A stretch of DNA of 25,421 bases, taken from NCBI GenBank assembly GCA_022572485.1, contig JACZVU010000019.1, forward strand, positions 1 through 25,421, in the 5' to 3' direction. Of the stretch, positions 7,969-17,167 are shown one piece after another. Source of the stretch: Myxococcales bacterium. Lineage in GTDB: Bacteria; Myxococcota_A; UBA9160; SMWR01. The notes beneath the pieces were generated by a model, which did not search any database, was not told the origin of the DNA, and was given only the letters and a program-made list of their open reading frames with translations. The translations under genes were made by a program, and so were the position numbers. Within the stretch, counting starts at the first letter, position 1; the number at the start of each line of letters is the position of its first letter.

Positions 7969-10900
7969 TTGCGCGCTGCACGTTGTGCGGAGCGATTTCA
8001 AATCCGTTTCGCGCCCTTGCTCGCGCTCTGCGCGGCTGTATTGGCGATTGCCGCGACCGCGACTGCGGTCGAGCCAGAGCACACCGTTGTGGTGCTTCCC
8101 TTTCGGATCCACAGTGCAAAGCCCGTCGACTACCTCGGGGAATCGATCTCCAGTTTGATCCGATCGCGACTCGAGGCGCGCGGAAAGGTCGCTGTAATCG
8201 ATGTCTCTCTGTCGGGTGAGGCAAGCCGCCAGACTTCGGACTCCGATCTGCGCGGTATTGCGACGAGGGCCGGGGCCGATACGGTCGTGAGCGGAAGCCT
8301 CACGGAGCTCGCGGGTCATTTCAGCCTCAACGTTCGCGTGACGCCCGCTGCGATCGCTCTGCGATCGCATACGTTCGTGCTTACCGCCCAGCGAGACGAT
8401 GAGCTGCTGGAGCGCGTCAACGAATTGGCCGATCAGGTTCTCAATCAGATTGTCGGAGCAGAGCCCGCCAACGTGGCGGAAGTCCAGATCATCGGGCCGC
8501 CTGGAGCCATGGAGGATTTTGCTCCACGGCTTCAGACCCAAGCGGGCATGAGCTACGACCCCGCTGCGATTTATGATGACCTGGCCCTGCTGCGCGCCAT
8601 GTCCGAGGTGGCAGACGCCGAAGTCGAGATCGAGCGCGGTCCCGGCGGCGTCGTCGTTCGTTTCAATGTCGTCATGGTTCAACGCATTCTGGTGGAGCCA
8701 ACATCGAAGGAGGCCTCAGGCGAGCGCGTGGCGGAGGTTCGCGTGCGGGGCAACCGCAGGATTGAAGCCGAGGCCATCAAGGCCCGGATCATGACCGAGG
8801 CGGGCAGCCGGTACAGTCCCAAGCAGATCGCAAAGGATCTCACTGCTGTTCATTCGCTGGGATTTTTCAGCAACGTTCGAATCTTTCGTGAATCCGGGCC
8901 TTCGGGTCTGATCGTGGTTTTCGAAGTTGAAGAGTACCCGGTCGTTCGTCAAATCTCGATTTCAGGCAACGAAAACCTGGACAGTGATGACATTCGCGAC
9001 ATCCTGACACTGACGACGGGATCCTCCCTCGACTACCCGTTGCTGTTCGAAAACCGCGCGCGCATCGAAAGCCTCTACCGCTCCCAGGGTTACTATCTGG
9101 CAGAGGTCAGCTACGAGATCGCGAGCCTCGGAGAGGCGTCGATCAGTGTCGACTTCATCGTCATGGAAAACGAGAAACTCAAACTGCGCGAAATCCGCTT
9201 CGAGGGCAACGAAGCCTTCACGGACAGTCAGCTCAAGAAGGGCTTCAAGAGCAAGATCTGGAGATTCTGGTCGCTTGCGACCTCTTGGTTCGATCGATCG
9301 GGCACCTACTCTGAGCCGCTGTTCGTCCAGGATCTCCGCCTCGTCGAACAGCTGTATCACGAAAACGGTTACATCCAGGTCGAGGTGGGCTTTCCCGAAG
9401 CCCTTCCCGTCGAGTCCGGGTTGATCGTGACGGTCGAGATCGTCGAGGGGGAGCAATTCCGCGTTGGGAGTATCGACGTCGACGGTGACAACACCGTAGA
9501 CCTGGACGGCCTACGTAAAAAACTGAGCCTCAAGGAAGGGGACATCTTCAATCGTACGTTTCTCACGCAAGACGTCGAAGGGCTACAGCGGCATTACACG
9601 GATCGCGGCTTCTTTTTGGTAGACGTGACGCCGCTCACGGACCTCTCGAAAGAAAATTTGACCATCGACGTCGTCTTTCAGGTCGAAAAAGGGCCGCTCT
9701 ATTTCATCCGCGAAGTCGGAATTTCGGGCAACACCCGGACCGTCGACTCAGTGGTCCGGCGCGAAGTTCCTCTGGTCGAGGGGCAACTCTATTCGTCGAG
9801 AGCCATCGAAATTGCGCGGGCAAGACTCCAACGCCTCAACTTCTTCGAAGAGGTCGAGTTGCGCCCAGAACCCACCGACGATCCGCAGCAGATCGATCTC
9901 GAAGTCGAGGTCGTCGAGCGCCCGACGGGATCGTTCAGTTTCGGTGCTGGTTTCTCGTCTCAGGACTCATTTCTATTGACGGGTTCTCTCGCGGAATTGA
10001 ATCTCTTCGGCCGCGGATACGCGCTCAATCTGACAGCCGATCTCAGCTTTCGGAGCCAGCGCCTCTACATGCAGTTCTCGGATCCCTACTTTCTGGGGTC
10101 GAACTTCAGCTTGACCGGTACGCTTTTTCGGACATCGATTCGCTTTCAGGACTTTGAGCAAGACCAGACGGGCGCGGAAATCATTTTTGGCCACCCTCTG
10201 ACCGAGGACCATCGGGCTCGCGCCTTCGCGCGATACAGCATCCGGAGCCGGAAGATCGAACAGAGCTCCAACGTCAACGCTTCAGCGATCATCTTTCGTG
10301 AAATCCTCGGCGGATCAGAGCTCACGAGCTCCGGCGGAATCAATGTCATCGCAGACAACCGCAACAACCGCCTGTCGCCCACCGCAGGGTATGAGCTGAA
10401 CGGAGCGCTGGAATTCGCCGGCCTGGGTGGCTTTACCCGCTATCTGCGCGCCGAGGCGCGTGGCACCTACTACATCCCCGCACCCTCGTGGTTGCTGGAT
10501 CGGTCGGCGTTTTCGCTTCGGACCAACGTGGGGTATGCGCTCTCCCTGAACGAGATCTCCGACTTCAATTTTGAAATTCCTACGGGGATCTCGCAGGTTT
10601 CAGAGGACAACCAAGTGCGCTCTCTCGATGAGATCGACACCGGCAGCACCCTGCCGCTGAGCGAGCGGTATTTTCTCGGAGGGCTGGGTCAGTTTCAGCT
10701 ACGGGGATACAAGGGGCGCTCGATTGGGCCTAGGCGCCCCATCTTGCGGAAGATCACGCTCCCAAGGGGGCTCGGGCCGCTGTTCGCGCCGGTCGGCTAC
10801 ACGCCCGACTACGCTTCTGGTGGCGCTTGCGCGCCACCCGGCGACACCTCGGGCGGAGGCAATGGCAATGGCCTCTGCAACGACATCGACGCCAAGGACA

Positions 10901-11214
10901 TCGACGATTTCGCCGATCTGGACGAAACCGACGTGATCGGGGGGAACAAATTTATCAGCTCGAGCATCGAATACCGGTTCCCGATTTCGGATACCCTTGG
11001 GCTTGAGGGGGTTCTCTTTCTGGATGCGGGAAATGCCTTTTCGGAGGGGGACAATATGCTCGACATTTCGAAGTGGCGGTGGGGATCGGGAGCTGGTGTA
11101 TTGTGGTTCTCGCCCTTTGGGCCACTGGCGGTCGTTTTGGGATTTCCGCTGGACCCCACTTCTCAGGATGACTCGCCGGTATTTGAGTTCTCCGTGGGTG
11201 GCCAGGGTCTCTGA
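7969..11214 (+). CDS. bamA: Outer-membrane beta-barrel assembly protein BamA with N-terminal TolB/FlgO-like domain
   Basis: This 1081-residue BamA is longer than the ~810 of E. coli. The TTG start at 7969 is supported by GGAGGT (7958-7963) six bases upstream and by the signal peptide that follows (hydrophobic to about residue 30, cleavage near ATA-VEP). Residues ~38-165 (VVVLPFRIHS, ISSLIRSRLEARG, ADTVVSGSLTE) resemble the TolB N-terminal/FlgO-like fold, an extension seen in deltaproteobacterial homologues. About six POTRA-like repeats follow, beginning near residues 169, 253, 325, 406, 497 and 579. A C-terminal barrel runs from about 655, with the loop-6 RGY motif at 912-914. A roughly 40-residue Gly/Asp-rich insert near 945-985 carries Cys954 and Cys970. 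The final segment FEFSVGGQGL lacks the usual terminal aromatic residue. BamA folds and inserts outer-membrane proteins. Confidence 0.93.
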   Translation: MRAARCAERFQIRFAPLLALCAAVLAIAATATAVEPEHTVVVLPFRIHSAKPVDYLGESISSLIRSRLEARGKVAVIDVSLSGEASRQTSDSDLRGIATRAGADTVVSGSLTELAGHFSLNVRVTPAAIALRSHTFVLTAQRDDELLERVNELADQVLNQIVGAEPANVAEVQIIGPPGAMEDFAPRLQTQAGMSYDPAAIYDDLALLRAMSEVADAEVEIERGPGGVVVRFNVVMVQRILVEPTSKEASGERVAEVRVRGNRRIEAEAIKARIMTEAGSRYSPKQIAKDLTAVHSLGFFSNVRIFRESGPSGLIVVFEVEEYPVVRQISISGNENLDSDDIRDILTLTTGSSLDYPLLFENRARIESLYRSQGYYLAEVSYEIASLGEASISVDFIVMENEKLKLREIRFEGNEAFTDSQLKKGFKSKIWRFWSLATSWFDRSGTYSEPLFVQDLRLVEQLYHENGYIQVEVGFPEALPVESGLIVTVEIVEGEQFRVGSIDVDGDNTVDLDGLRKKLSLKEGDIFNRTFLTQDVEGLQRHYTDRGFFLVDVTPLTDLSKENLTIDVVFQVEKGPLYFIREVGISGNTRTVDSVVRREVPLVEGQLYSSRAIEIARARLQRLNFFEEVELRPEPTDDPQQIDLEVEVVERPTGSFSFGAGFSSQDSFLLTGSLAELNLFGRGYALNLTADLSFRSQRLYMQFSDPYFLGSNFSLTGTLFRTSIRFQDFEQDQTGAEIIFGHPLTEDHRARAFARYSIRSRKIEQSSNVNASAIIFREILGGSELTSSGGINVIADNRNNRLSPTAGYELNGALEFAGLGGFTRYLRAEARGTYYIPAPSWLLDRSAFSLRTNVGYALSLNEISDFNFEIPTGISQVSEDNQVRSLDEIDTGSTLPLSERYFLGGLGQFQLRGYKGRSIGPRRPILRKITLPRGLGPLFAPVGYTPDYASGGACAPPGDTSGGGNGNGLCNDIDAKDIDDFADLDETDVIGGNKFISSSIEYRFPISDTLGLEGVLFLDAGNAFSEGDNMLDISKWRWGSGAGVLWFSPFGPLAVVLGFPLDPTSQDDSPVFEFSVGGQGL

Positions 11215-11258
11215 TGCCTGATTCGCATCCGAGCCGCAAGCATAAGAGGAGCGAGGCC

Positions 11259-11777
11259 ATGAAAGTTCACAACGCAGTCGTCGTATTCGGGGCGCTTGCA
11301 CTGCTTGTCGTTGGAACAGCAGCGCAGGACGAACCGATCAAGATCGGAGTGGTCGATCTCGATCAGGCCATCAGTTCGACCGAGGATGGAAAGGCCGCAC
11401 GAGAGGAGATGGCCCGCAAGCAGCGCGAGGCCGAGGCCCAAATTGCACCGCTCTACGAGCGCTACCAGGCGCTGGAAGAAGACCTCAAGGCGAAGAAATT
11501 CGTTCTTTCCGATGAAGCCCTCTTCCAGAAGCAGCTTGACCTGGCGGAAGTGCGGAACCAGATCGAGAACAAGATCAAGGAGGTCGAAGGCCAGCTCAAG
11601 GTCGACAAATTCCGGATCCAAGAGCCGCTATTCAACAAATTGCGGAAGATCATCGCCGAAACGGGCCGCGATCAGGGGTTCACCTTGATCTTGCAGAAAG
11701 GCGCCGCCGGTGTGGTCTATACCCGGGAAGCCCTCGACATCACCGATCTGATCATCTCCCGATACAACAAGAAATAG
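11259..11777 (+). CDS. skp: Periplasmic chaperone Skp/OmpH family
   Basis: This 172-residue secreted protein has a signal peptide (MKVHNAVVVFGALALL, cleavage near TAA-Q), then KIGVVDLDQAISST, which matches the family start (IGVVDxxxxxxxS). A long charged, coiled-coil-prone region (EEMARKQREAEAQIAPLYER onward) follows, and the C-terminal half returns to a compact domain (GFTLILQKGAAGVVYTREALDIT). Skp chaperones unfolded outer-membrane proteins for BamA, and the gene directly follows bamA as in many Gram-negatives. The ATG at 11259 is chosen over the upstream in-frame ATG at 11214 because AGAGGAG lies seven bases upstream and the signal peptide starts there. The lpxD/fabZ/lpxA genes that often follow are absent. 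Confidence 0.92.
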   Translation: MKVHNAVVVFGALALLVVGTAAQDEPIKIGVVDLDQAISSTEDGKAAREEMARKQREAEAQIAPLYERYQALEEDLKAKKFVLSDEALFQKQLDLAEVRNQIENKIKEVEGQLKVDKFRIQEPLFNKLRKIIAETGRDQGFTLILQKGAAGVVYTREALDITDLIISRYNKK

Positions 11778-11791
11778 TGGGACTCGGCGCG

Positions 11792-11826
11792 GGCCGGCGC
11801 GAATCCATGCAGACAGATCGCCGGCC
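11792..11826 (+). other. Perfect 8-bp hairpin after skp
   Basis: GGCCGGCG (11792-11799) is the exact reverse complement of CGCCGGCC (11819-11826), with a 19-base loop. It lies in the 102-base gap between skp and the lpxK-like gene. No T-run follows, so it may be a factor-dependent or weak terminator, an mRNA-stabilising stem, or chance in GC-rich DNA. Confidence 0.35.
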
Positions 11827-11879
11827 GTGACTGCTGCGCTGCGGGTCGCGAGCACCGCTGGCTGTTGAGGGATCGGGTA

Positions 11880-12932
11880 ATGGGGCTCGACGAGGGCGAA
11901 GAATCGCTTTGGCGGGCCGCGGCGCGACTCACGCTGGCCCCCGCATCCTGGCTCTTCGGTGCGGGAACCCTGCTGTACCGCGCGCTCTACGCGCATGGGG
12001 CGCTGCGTCCGAGAGCGCTTCCGATACGCGTCGTTAGTGTTGGCAGCCTCGTAGAGGGTTGTGCGGGCGTGGCCTTGACCGCCGCCTGGCTTGCGAATGC
12101 GTTGCATCGCCGCGGCCATCGAGTTGCGTTGGCGGCGCGCGGGGTGGGCGGGGCGCGCCGAGGGCGTGCTGCGGTGCTCGTGGTCTCGGATGGCCGCTAT
12201 ATCAAGAGCCGCTTCGAGGTCGCGGGAGCTTCTGCGATGATTCTCGCCGCGCATTCTCCCGGGATTCCGGTGCTCGTTGGCAACGATCGTTTTCGCGTCG
12301 GAGTGCGCGCAGCCGCTGCCTTCGGCACGGAGGTTCTCGTTCTCGATGACGGGTTTCAATGTCATCCGTTGGAGCGCGACGTGGACGTCGTTGCGATCGA
12401 TGGCCTGTCCGGTTTTGGCAATCGCGGGTTGCTGCCCTGTGGTCCTCTTCGGGAGCCGGTTCGGGCACTGCGTCGCACGGATGCTGTGGGTGTGATCGAT
12501 AGTCCGCTCAATGGGAAAGATGCGGAAGTTCTTCAGCGCTTCGCTTCGGGGGCCTTTCGGTTTTCGGCTCATCGGAAGCCGGTTGCCGTCCGACCCTTGA
12601 GAGGAGGCGCAGCCGATCCTCCCGAGGTGTTGGAGGGTGCGGCCGTCGGTCTGATTTCAGAGATCGCTCGGCCGACCTCTCTGCGCAACACCGTCGAACA
12701 ACTTGGCGCCAAGGTCATCACGGAGCGGAGCTTCCGGGACCACCACCGCTACGGCCCAAGAGACGTGCGGTACCTTTATCGCAATGCCCCGCTGTGGATC
12801 ACGACAGAAAAAGATGCCATCCGGATCAACCCCGACTGGATCGGTCGCGCTGATGTACGCGTGCTATCCATCAAATTGGAAGTCGCGCAGGAAGGGCCGC
12901 TGCTGGATTGGCTGGAGGCGCGTCTGCGCTGA
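11880..12932 (+). CDS. LpxK (tetraacyldisaccharide 4'-kinase) homologue with degenerate ATP-binding site
   Basis: This 350-residue protein aligns by eye with LpxK along its whole length. It has an N-terminal amphipathic/membrane helix (LAPASWLFGAGTLLYRALY), the VxVGSL strand before the P-loop, ARGVGG, the DDGFQ motif (156-160), the GLLPCGPLREP block, IARP, DHHRYGPRD (288-296) and TTEKDA (308-313). LpxK phosphorylates the 4' position of the lipid A disaccharide at the inner membrane. Two key sites are lost. The P-loop normally reading GGxGKTP is GCAGVAL (60-66), so the Lys and Thr are Val64 and Ala65. The GDEP motif with the catalytic Asp reads GASA (116-119). The frame is intact and otherwise conserved, so this looks like a maintained, possibly non-kinase homologue rather than a decayed gene. 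The ATG at 11880 has AGGGA seven bases upstream. Confidence 0.82.
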   Translation: MGLDEGEESLWRAAARLTLAPASWLFGAGTLLYRALYAHGALRPRALPIRVVSVGSLVEGCAGVALTAAWLANALHRRGHRVALAARGVGGARRGRAAVLVVSDGRYIKSRFEVAGASAMILAAHSPGIPVLVGNDRFRVGVRAAAAFGTEVLVLDDGFQCHPLERDVDVVAIDGLSGFGNRGLLPCGPLREPVRALRRTDAVGVIDSPLNGKDAEVLQRFASGAFRFSAHRKPVAVRPLRGGAADPPEVLEGAAVGLISEIARPTSLRNTVEQLGAKVITERSFRDHHRYGPRDVRYLYRNAPLWITTEKDAIRINPDWIGRADVRVLSIKLEVAQEGPLLDWLEARLR

Positions 12933-13145
12933 AATCCGCATGGCGGTGAATTGGCTAGCATCGGGTGCAGGTCCGGTTTTCGGGCTATTTTCGCGGAATT
13001 CGCCGAGTATCGGGTAATCCTCGGACGAGCGAGCCGCTGAGGCTGGAGCCGAGGTGTTGGGGCGAACCCATCACGGTCGCCGGATCGAGAGGGCCTTCTT
13101 GAGGATCTTTGCGGAAGCCGCAATCGAGGTGGCAGAGAGGATCTC
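12933..13145 (+). other. Intergenic region before yicC with an imperfect stem-loop
   Basis: I see no convincing gene in these 213 bases. An imperfect stem-loop is present: CCTCGG (13019-13024) can pair with CCGAGG (13049-13054), and inside it AGCC (13032-13035) pairs with GGCT (13041-13044). A clear Shine-Dalgarno sequence (GAGAGG, 13135-13140) precedes yicC. No clean promoter pair was found, although yicC probably starts a new transcription unit here. Confidence 0.4.
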
Positions 13146-14036
13146 GTGATCTTGAGCATGACGGGGTTCGGCCGGGCATCCCTGCGTCTAGCGTCGCTCG
13201 GCTTCGACATTGAAGTGCGGTCCGTGAATCACCGTCATTTTGACGCGCGCGTGCGTGTACCGCGTATTCTTTCGACCTGCGAGGTCGACCTGCGGACGCG
13301 GATCCAGCAGAGAATTGGTCGCGGCAAGATCGACTTGACCATCGTTACATCGGATGGAAGCTCCGTTTCGGCTCGTGTGGATATCGATCGAGGTGTCGCT
13401 GCAGAGTACGGTCGCCTCGCCCGCGAACTGAGCGGCATCGACGGCGTCGAAGGTTTTTTGACGGTAGATGCCCTGATCGGGCTTCCGGGTGTGACGCGCC
13501 TGGTGGAGTCCGAGCTTCCGGTCGATGAACTTCGCGACGCGCTGCTCGGTGGTGTCGACAGGGCCCTCGACGCGCTCGTGGAGATGCGGACCTCAGAGGG
13601 AAAGGCGATCGAGCGGGATCTGATGTTGCGGCTCGATCGGGTGGAAGCCCTGGCAAATTCCATCGACCAGCGGTCAGGATTGGTGTGCGACGCAGTTCGC
13701 GACCGCTTGAGAAAGCGAACCGAACAGCTGCGATTGGAGACCGGGTTGCTCGATGAGGCCCGTCTCCACCAGGAAATCGTGATGGCAGCCGATCGCCTCG
13801 ACGTGACCGAGGAGATTGTGCGCCTGCGCAGTCATATCGAGCAATTTCGCGAGATCGTGCAGGCGGCGGGAGTCGGCGTCCCCGTCGGCCGACAACTCGA
13901 ATTTCTGCTGCAGGAATTTGTTCGCGAGGTCAATACAATCGGCTCCAAAGGCAGCGATGCACCGATTGCCCACGATGTCGTGGAGCTCAAGACCGAGCTC
14001 GAGCGCATCCGCGAGCAGGTCCAGAACATTGAGTAG
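13146..14036 (+). CDS. yicC: YicC/YloC-family endoribonuclease
   Basis: This 296-residue protein starts [11 protein letters not shown], the typical YicC N terminus, and has [15 protein letters not shown] and the conserved C-terminal block with [21 protein letters not shown]. YicC-family proteins are recently recognised endoribonucleases linked to small-RNA and mRNA turnover. The GTG at 13146 is chosen because it gives the family N terminus and has GAGAGG five bases upstream; the ATG at 13158 would remove four residues. The TAG stop lies inside the start region of the next gene (eight-base overlap). The order yicC-remA-gmk is conserved in many bacteria. Confidence 0.94.
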   Translation: MILSMTGFGRASLRLASLGFDIEVRSVNHRHFDARVRVPRILSTCEVDLRTRIQQRIGRGKIDLTIVTSDGSSVSARVDIDRGVAAEYGRLARELSGIDGVEGFLTVDALIGLPGVTRLVESELPVDELRDALLGGVDRALDALVEMRTSEGKAIERDLMLRLDRVEALANSIDQRSGLVCDAVRDRLRKRTEQLRLETGLLDEARLHQEIVMAADRLDVTEEIVRLRSHIEQFREIVQAAGVGVPVGRQLEFLLQEFVREVNTIGSKGSDAPIAHDVVELKTELERIREQVQNIE

Positions 14037-14295
14037 CCGAGCCCTCCTGAATATCGGCTATGGCAATTTCGTGGTCGCAGCCCGGGTGGTGTCGATTGTC
14101 TCCCCGCAGTCGGCGCCGATGAAGCGGTTGAGGGAGGAAGCTTCCAGCCGTAATAAACTGATCGACGCCACGCAGGGCCGCCGCACCCGTTCCATCATCG
14201 TCACGGATAGTGACCATGTGATTCTCTCTGCGATCAACCCAGACACCGTTGCGGCGCGTTACCTCCACGAGGGACCTCTTGGGAGCGAGGAGTGA
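14029..14295 (+). CDS. remA: RemA/DUF370 family regulatory protein
   Basis: This small protein of about 88 residues contains the family core [51 protein letters not shown] and [13 protein letters not shown], close to the Bacillus RemA/YlzA consensus. RemA is a DNA-binding activator of extracellular-matrix genes in Bacillus; its role in proteobacteria is mostly inferred. The likely start is TTG at 14029 ([10 protein letters not shown]), overlapping the yicC stop by eight bases, with AGGT eight bases upstream. No ATG or GTG is available before the conserved core. The stop overlaps the gmk GTG by four bases. The placement between yicC and gmk is classical. Confidence 0.9.
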   Translation: MSSRALLNIGYGNFVVAARVVSIVSPQSAPMKRLREEASSRNKLIDATQGRRTRSIIVTDSDHVILSAINPDTVAARYLHEGPLGSEE

Positions 14296-14948
14296 GCGCG
14301 AACGCTACGAAGCGAGAGATCCCCTTCGTGGTGGCCGCGCCCTCGGGAACCGGCAAGACCACGGTCTGTCGGCGGGTGGTGGAGCGAGATGGCCGAATTG
14401 CCTTTTCGGTTTCGCATACGACGCGTCGAAAACGCGATGGCGAGATAGAGGGTCGAGATTATTTTTTTGTCGACGAGCCGGAGTTTCAGCGCATGGTGGC
14501 CGAAGGTGCATTTCTCGAGTGGGCGGAGTACAACGCGCACCTCTACGGGACCAGCTGGAAGACGATCGATCGCGGGCTCACTGCTGGCTGCGAATTGCTG
14601 CTCGAGATCGAAGTGCAGGGAGCCCGGCAAGTGCGGGCGAGGCGCCCCGATGCCCGATTGATCTTCTTGTTGCCGCCATCGATGAAGGAACTCGAGCGCC
14701 GCCTACAAGGGCGTGGCACGGACTCCGCAGAGGAGATTTGCCGACGGCTCGAAGTGGCGAACCGCGAGCTGGAAGCGATCGGCGATTTCGATTATGCGGT
14801 AACCAACGACGACCTGGAATGCTGCGTGGCCAATTTGCTGGAAATCATCCACGCCGAGCGCGAGGGCTTGACCGGCGAATTGAGGGAAAGGTTCTCGCCT
14901 GTGGTGGCCGAGGAGAAGTTTCGAGGCTCGCGCGCCCCGAAGCCTTGA
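14292..14948 (+). CDS. gmk: Guanylate kinase
   Basis: This 218-residue enzyme converts GMP to GDP using ATP. The P-loop APSGTGKTT is at about residues 16-24. The GMP-binding segment [20 protein letters not shown] is fully recognisable, followed by [15 protein letters not shown] and [14 protein letters not shown]. The GTG start at 14292 overlaps the remA stop by four bases. The C-terminal ~20 residues are variable. It supplies GDP/GTP, and the next gene makes and degrades (p)ppGpp from the same pool. Confidence 0.96.
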   Translation: MSANATKREIPFVVAAPSGTGKTTVCRRVVERDGRIAFSVSHTTRRKRDGEIEGRDYFFVDEPEFQRMVAEGAFLEWAEYNAHLYGTSWKTIDRGLTAGCELLLEIEVQGARQVRARRPDARLIFLLPPSMKELERRLQGRGTDSAEEICRRLEVANRELEAIGDFDYAVTNDDLECCVANLLEIIHAEREGLTGELRERFSPVVAEEKFRGSRAPKP

Positions 14949-14960
14949 TGGACGCCCGGA

Positions 14961-14990
14961 GGGCAGTTGGGTATTTTCACCCAAACGCCC
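14961..14990 (+). other. Stem-loop between gmk and spoT
   Basis: TTGGGT (14967-14972) pairs perfectly with ACCCAA (14979-14984) around a six-base loop. An outer GGGC/GCCC stem (14961-14964 with 14987-14990) adds four pairs across a 2x2 internal loop. It occupies most of the 68-base gmk-spoT gap, where rpoZ often lies in related operons. Only a short T-run (CTTTAAG) follows, so it could be a weak attenuator or terminator, or an mRNA processing stem. Confidence 0.45.
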
Positions 14991-15016
14991 GATCTTTAAG
15001 GGGAATCTCGCGTCGG

Positions 15017-17167
15017 ATGCTCCGATTCAACGACATTGCCGACCGCATCCTGGAGTACAACTCCTCGTGTGATCTTGCGCTCCTGCAGCGCGCCTACGTG
15101 TTCACCGCCAAGATGCACGAAGGCCAGGAGCGGCTTTCCGGAGAGCCTTACCTCGTCCACCCGCTGGAGGTCGCGGGAATCCTCGTCGAAATGAGAATGG
15201 ATGACGTCACGGTGGCGGCTGGTTTGCTCCATGACGCGGTTGAAGACACGCTCACGACCATCGAAGAGATCGAGCGCCTGTTTGGCGAAGAAGTGGCCTT
15301 TGTGGTTGACGGTCTTACGAAGATCGCCAAGATCGAATTCACTTCCGCACGTGAGCGCCAGGCCGAAAATTTTCGGAAGATGCTGGTCGCGATGTCCAAG
15401 GACATCCGCATTCTCGTCATCAAACTAGCCGATCGATTGCACAACATGCGGACGCTCGACTTCATGCCCGATGAGGCGCGCAACCGCATCGCGCATGAAA
15501 CGCTCGACATCTACGCTCCGCTCGCGTACCGACTTGGAATTCACTGGATGAAGCAGGATCTCGAGGATCTGGCGTTTCGGACCCTTCATCCCGAGTCCGC
15601 AGCCGATCTCGAAGCGCGCCTGCAGTCTCAACGGCAACCCCGCGAGGAATATATCGAGGAAGTGATTGGTGCGCTGTCGTCTCGTCTTCAGAGTTCTGGA
15701 ATCAACGCAACCATCACGGGTCGGCTGAAGGAACTATCTTCGATACACGCAAAAATGGAGAGCCAGGGCCTTAGTCTCGACGAGATTTATGATGTGATCG
15801 CGTTTCGGATCATCGCAGAGGGTTCCGCCGAGCATGTCTACGCGACTCTCGGAATCGTTCATTCGATCTGGCGGCCAGTTCCCGGGCGCTTCAAGGATTA
15901 TGTCGCACTGCCGAAGCCCAACGGCTATCAAAGCCTGCACACAACAGTCATTGGCCCCTACGGCGAGCGGATGGAAATGCAGATACGAACGGCCGAAATG
16001 CATCAAAATGCGGAGTTCGGGATCGCTGCTCATTGGAAGTACAAGGAGGGGCATGCGAGCGATCCGGACGACGCCAAGTTCGCCTGGCTGCGGCAACTGC
16101 TCGAGTGGCAGCGCGACGTCGCTGATCCACACGAGTTCATCGATACCGTCAAGGTCGATCTCTTTCCCGATGAGGTATTCGTGTTTACCCCGAAGGGAGA
16201 TGTCATCAATCTGCCGAAGAACGCGACGCCACTCGATTTCGCGTACGCAATCCACAGCGAGGTAGGGTCGCATTGCGCGGGAGCACGCGTGAACGGGAAG
16301 ATGGTGCCGCTACGTCATCGGCTGATGAACGGAGACACCGTCGAGGTGGTCACGAGCTCCGCGCAGTATCCGCGAAAGGATTGGTTGGAGTTCGTCGTCT
16401 CGGGACGCGCTCGCGGTCGGATTCGACATTCGATTCGCGCCTTGGAGCGGGAGCGGAGCCGTGAACTCGGCCGGGAAATTCTGGATCGCGAGTTGCGAAA
16501 ACACGGAATGTCGCTGGCGCGATTGCTCGAAGGAGAGGATCTGTCCGAGTTGGCCGCGAAGGAGGTTCACGGCCCGGCGGATGTGCTGTTTGGCGCGCTG
16601 GGCTACGGACGGGTCAACGCCGTCGATATTGTGCGCAAGCTGCGCGGTGAAAAAACGCCCGACCCCGAGCCCGAGCGTAAATCGGCCAGATTGCGAGCTC
16701 TGTTCCGGCGCCAGGCCAAATCGCCTCCGTCGGGCATCCGCGTCAGCGGTCAGTCGGATGTGCTCGTACGTTTTGGGCGCTGTTGCGTGCCGCTGCCTGG
16801 CGATGAAGTCGTTGGCTTCGTTACGAGAGGTCGGGGAGTGACCGTGCACGTGAGGGATTGTGCCAGGGTTTACGAGTTGGATCCCGCCCGACGGATTGAA
16901 GTGGATTGGGATTCAAATACGGCGATGCCCCATCGTATCAAGATGCGCGTTCGATCCATCGATCAGCCGGGGCTGCTCGCGAAGATCACGAAGACAATCT
17001 CGGCTGCCGGCGTGAATATCGGCGCGGCCCGGGTTTCGACGACCTCTGATCAGAAATCGTTGCAGACGTTTGATCTCTGGGTCACAGATGTCGGGACGCT
17101 CAACGCCGTGATGAAGCAGATCGGGAAGATCAAAGGCGTGATTTCGGTCGATCGCCTGCGGAATTGA
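15017..17167 (+). CDS. spoT: Bifunctional (p)ppGpp synthetase/hydrolase, RelA/SpoT family
   Basis: This protein of about 716 residues has the full long-RSH architecture. The HD hydrolase domain contains GLLHDAVEDT (His72-Asp73). The synthetase domain contains the basic RFKDY motif (about 291-295) typical of bifunctional Rel/SpoT enzymes, then PKPNGYQSLHTTV. A TGS domain (about 383-445, DEVFVFTPKGDVINLP), a Cys-containing region (RFGRCCVPLPGDE, about 585-600) and a C-terminal ACT domain (about 637-716) follow. Both catalytic motifs look intact. The frame stays open well upstream, but the ATG at 15017 gives the family N terminus MLRFNDIADRILEYN; the upstream part is a shadow of gmk. It controls the stringent response. 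Confidence 0.95.
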   Translation: MLRFNDIADRILEYNSSCDLALLQRAYVFTAKMHEGQERLSGEPYLVHPLEVAGILVEMRMDDVTVAAGLLHDAVEDTLTTIEEIERLFGEEVAFVVDGLTKIAKIEFTSARERQAENFRKMLVAMSKDIRILVIKLADRLHNMRTLDFMPDEARNRIAHETLDIYAPLAYRLGIHWMKQDLEDLAFRTLHPESAADLEARLQSQRQPREEYIEEVIGALSSRLQSSGINATITGRLKELSSIHAKMESQGLSLDEIYDVIAFRIIAEGSAEHVYATLGIVHSIWRPVPGRFKDYVALPKPNGYQSLHTTVIGPYGERMEMQIRTAEMHQNAEFGIAAHWKYKEGHASDPDDAKFAWLRQLLEWQRDVADPHEFIDTVKVDLFPDEVFVFTPKGDVINLPKNATPLDFAYAIHSEVGSHCAGARVNGKMVPLRHRLMNGDTVEVVTSSAQYPRKDWLEFVVSGRARGRIRHSIRALERERSRELGREILDRELRKHGMSLARLLEGEDLSELAAKEVHGPADVLFGALGYGRVNAVDIVRKLRGEKTPDPEPERKSARLRALFRRQAKSPPSGIRVSGQSDVLVRFGRCCVPLPGDEVVGFVTRGRGVTVHVRDCARVYELDPARRIEVDWDSNTAMPHRIKMRVRSIDQPGLLAKITKTISAAGVNIGAARVSTTSDQKSLQTFDLWVTDVGTLNAVMKQIGKIKGVISVDRLRN

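Noticed and set aside
14249..15016. N-terminal extension of spoT to give a 972-residue protein
   Set aside because: The extension overlaps gmk in another frame and has no RSH similarity; the family N terminus begins at the ATG at 15017.
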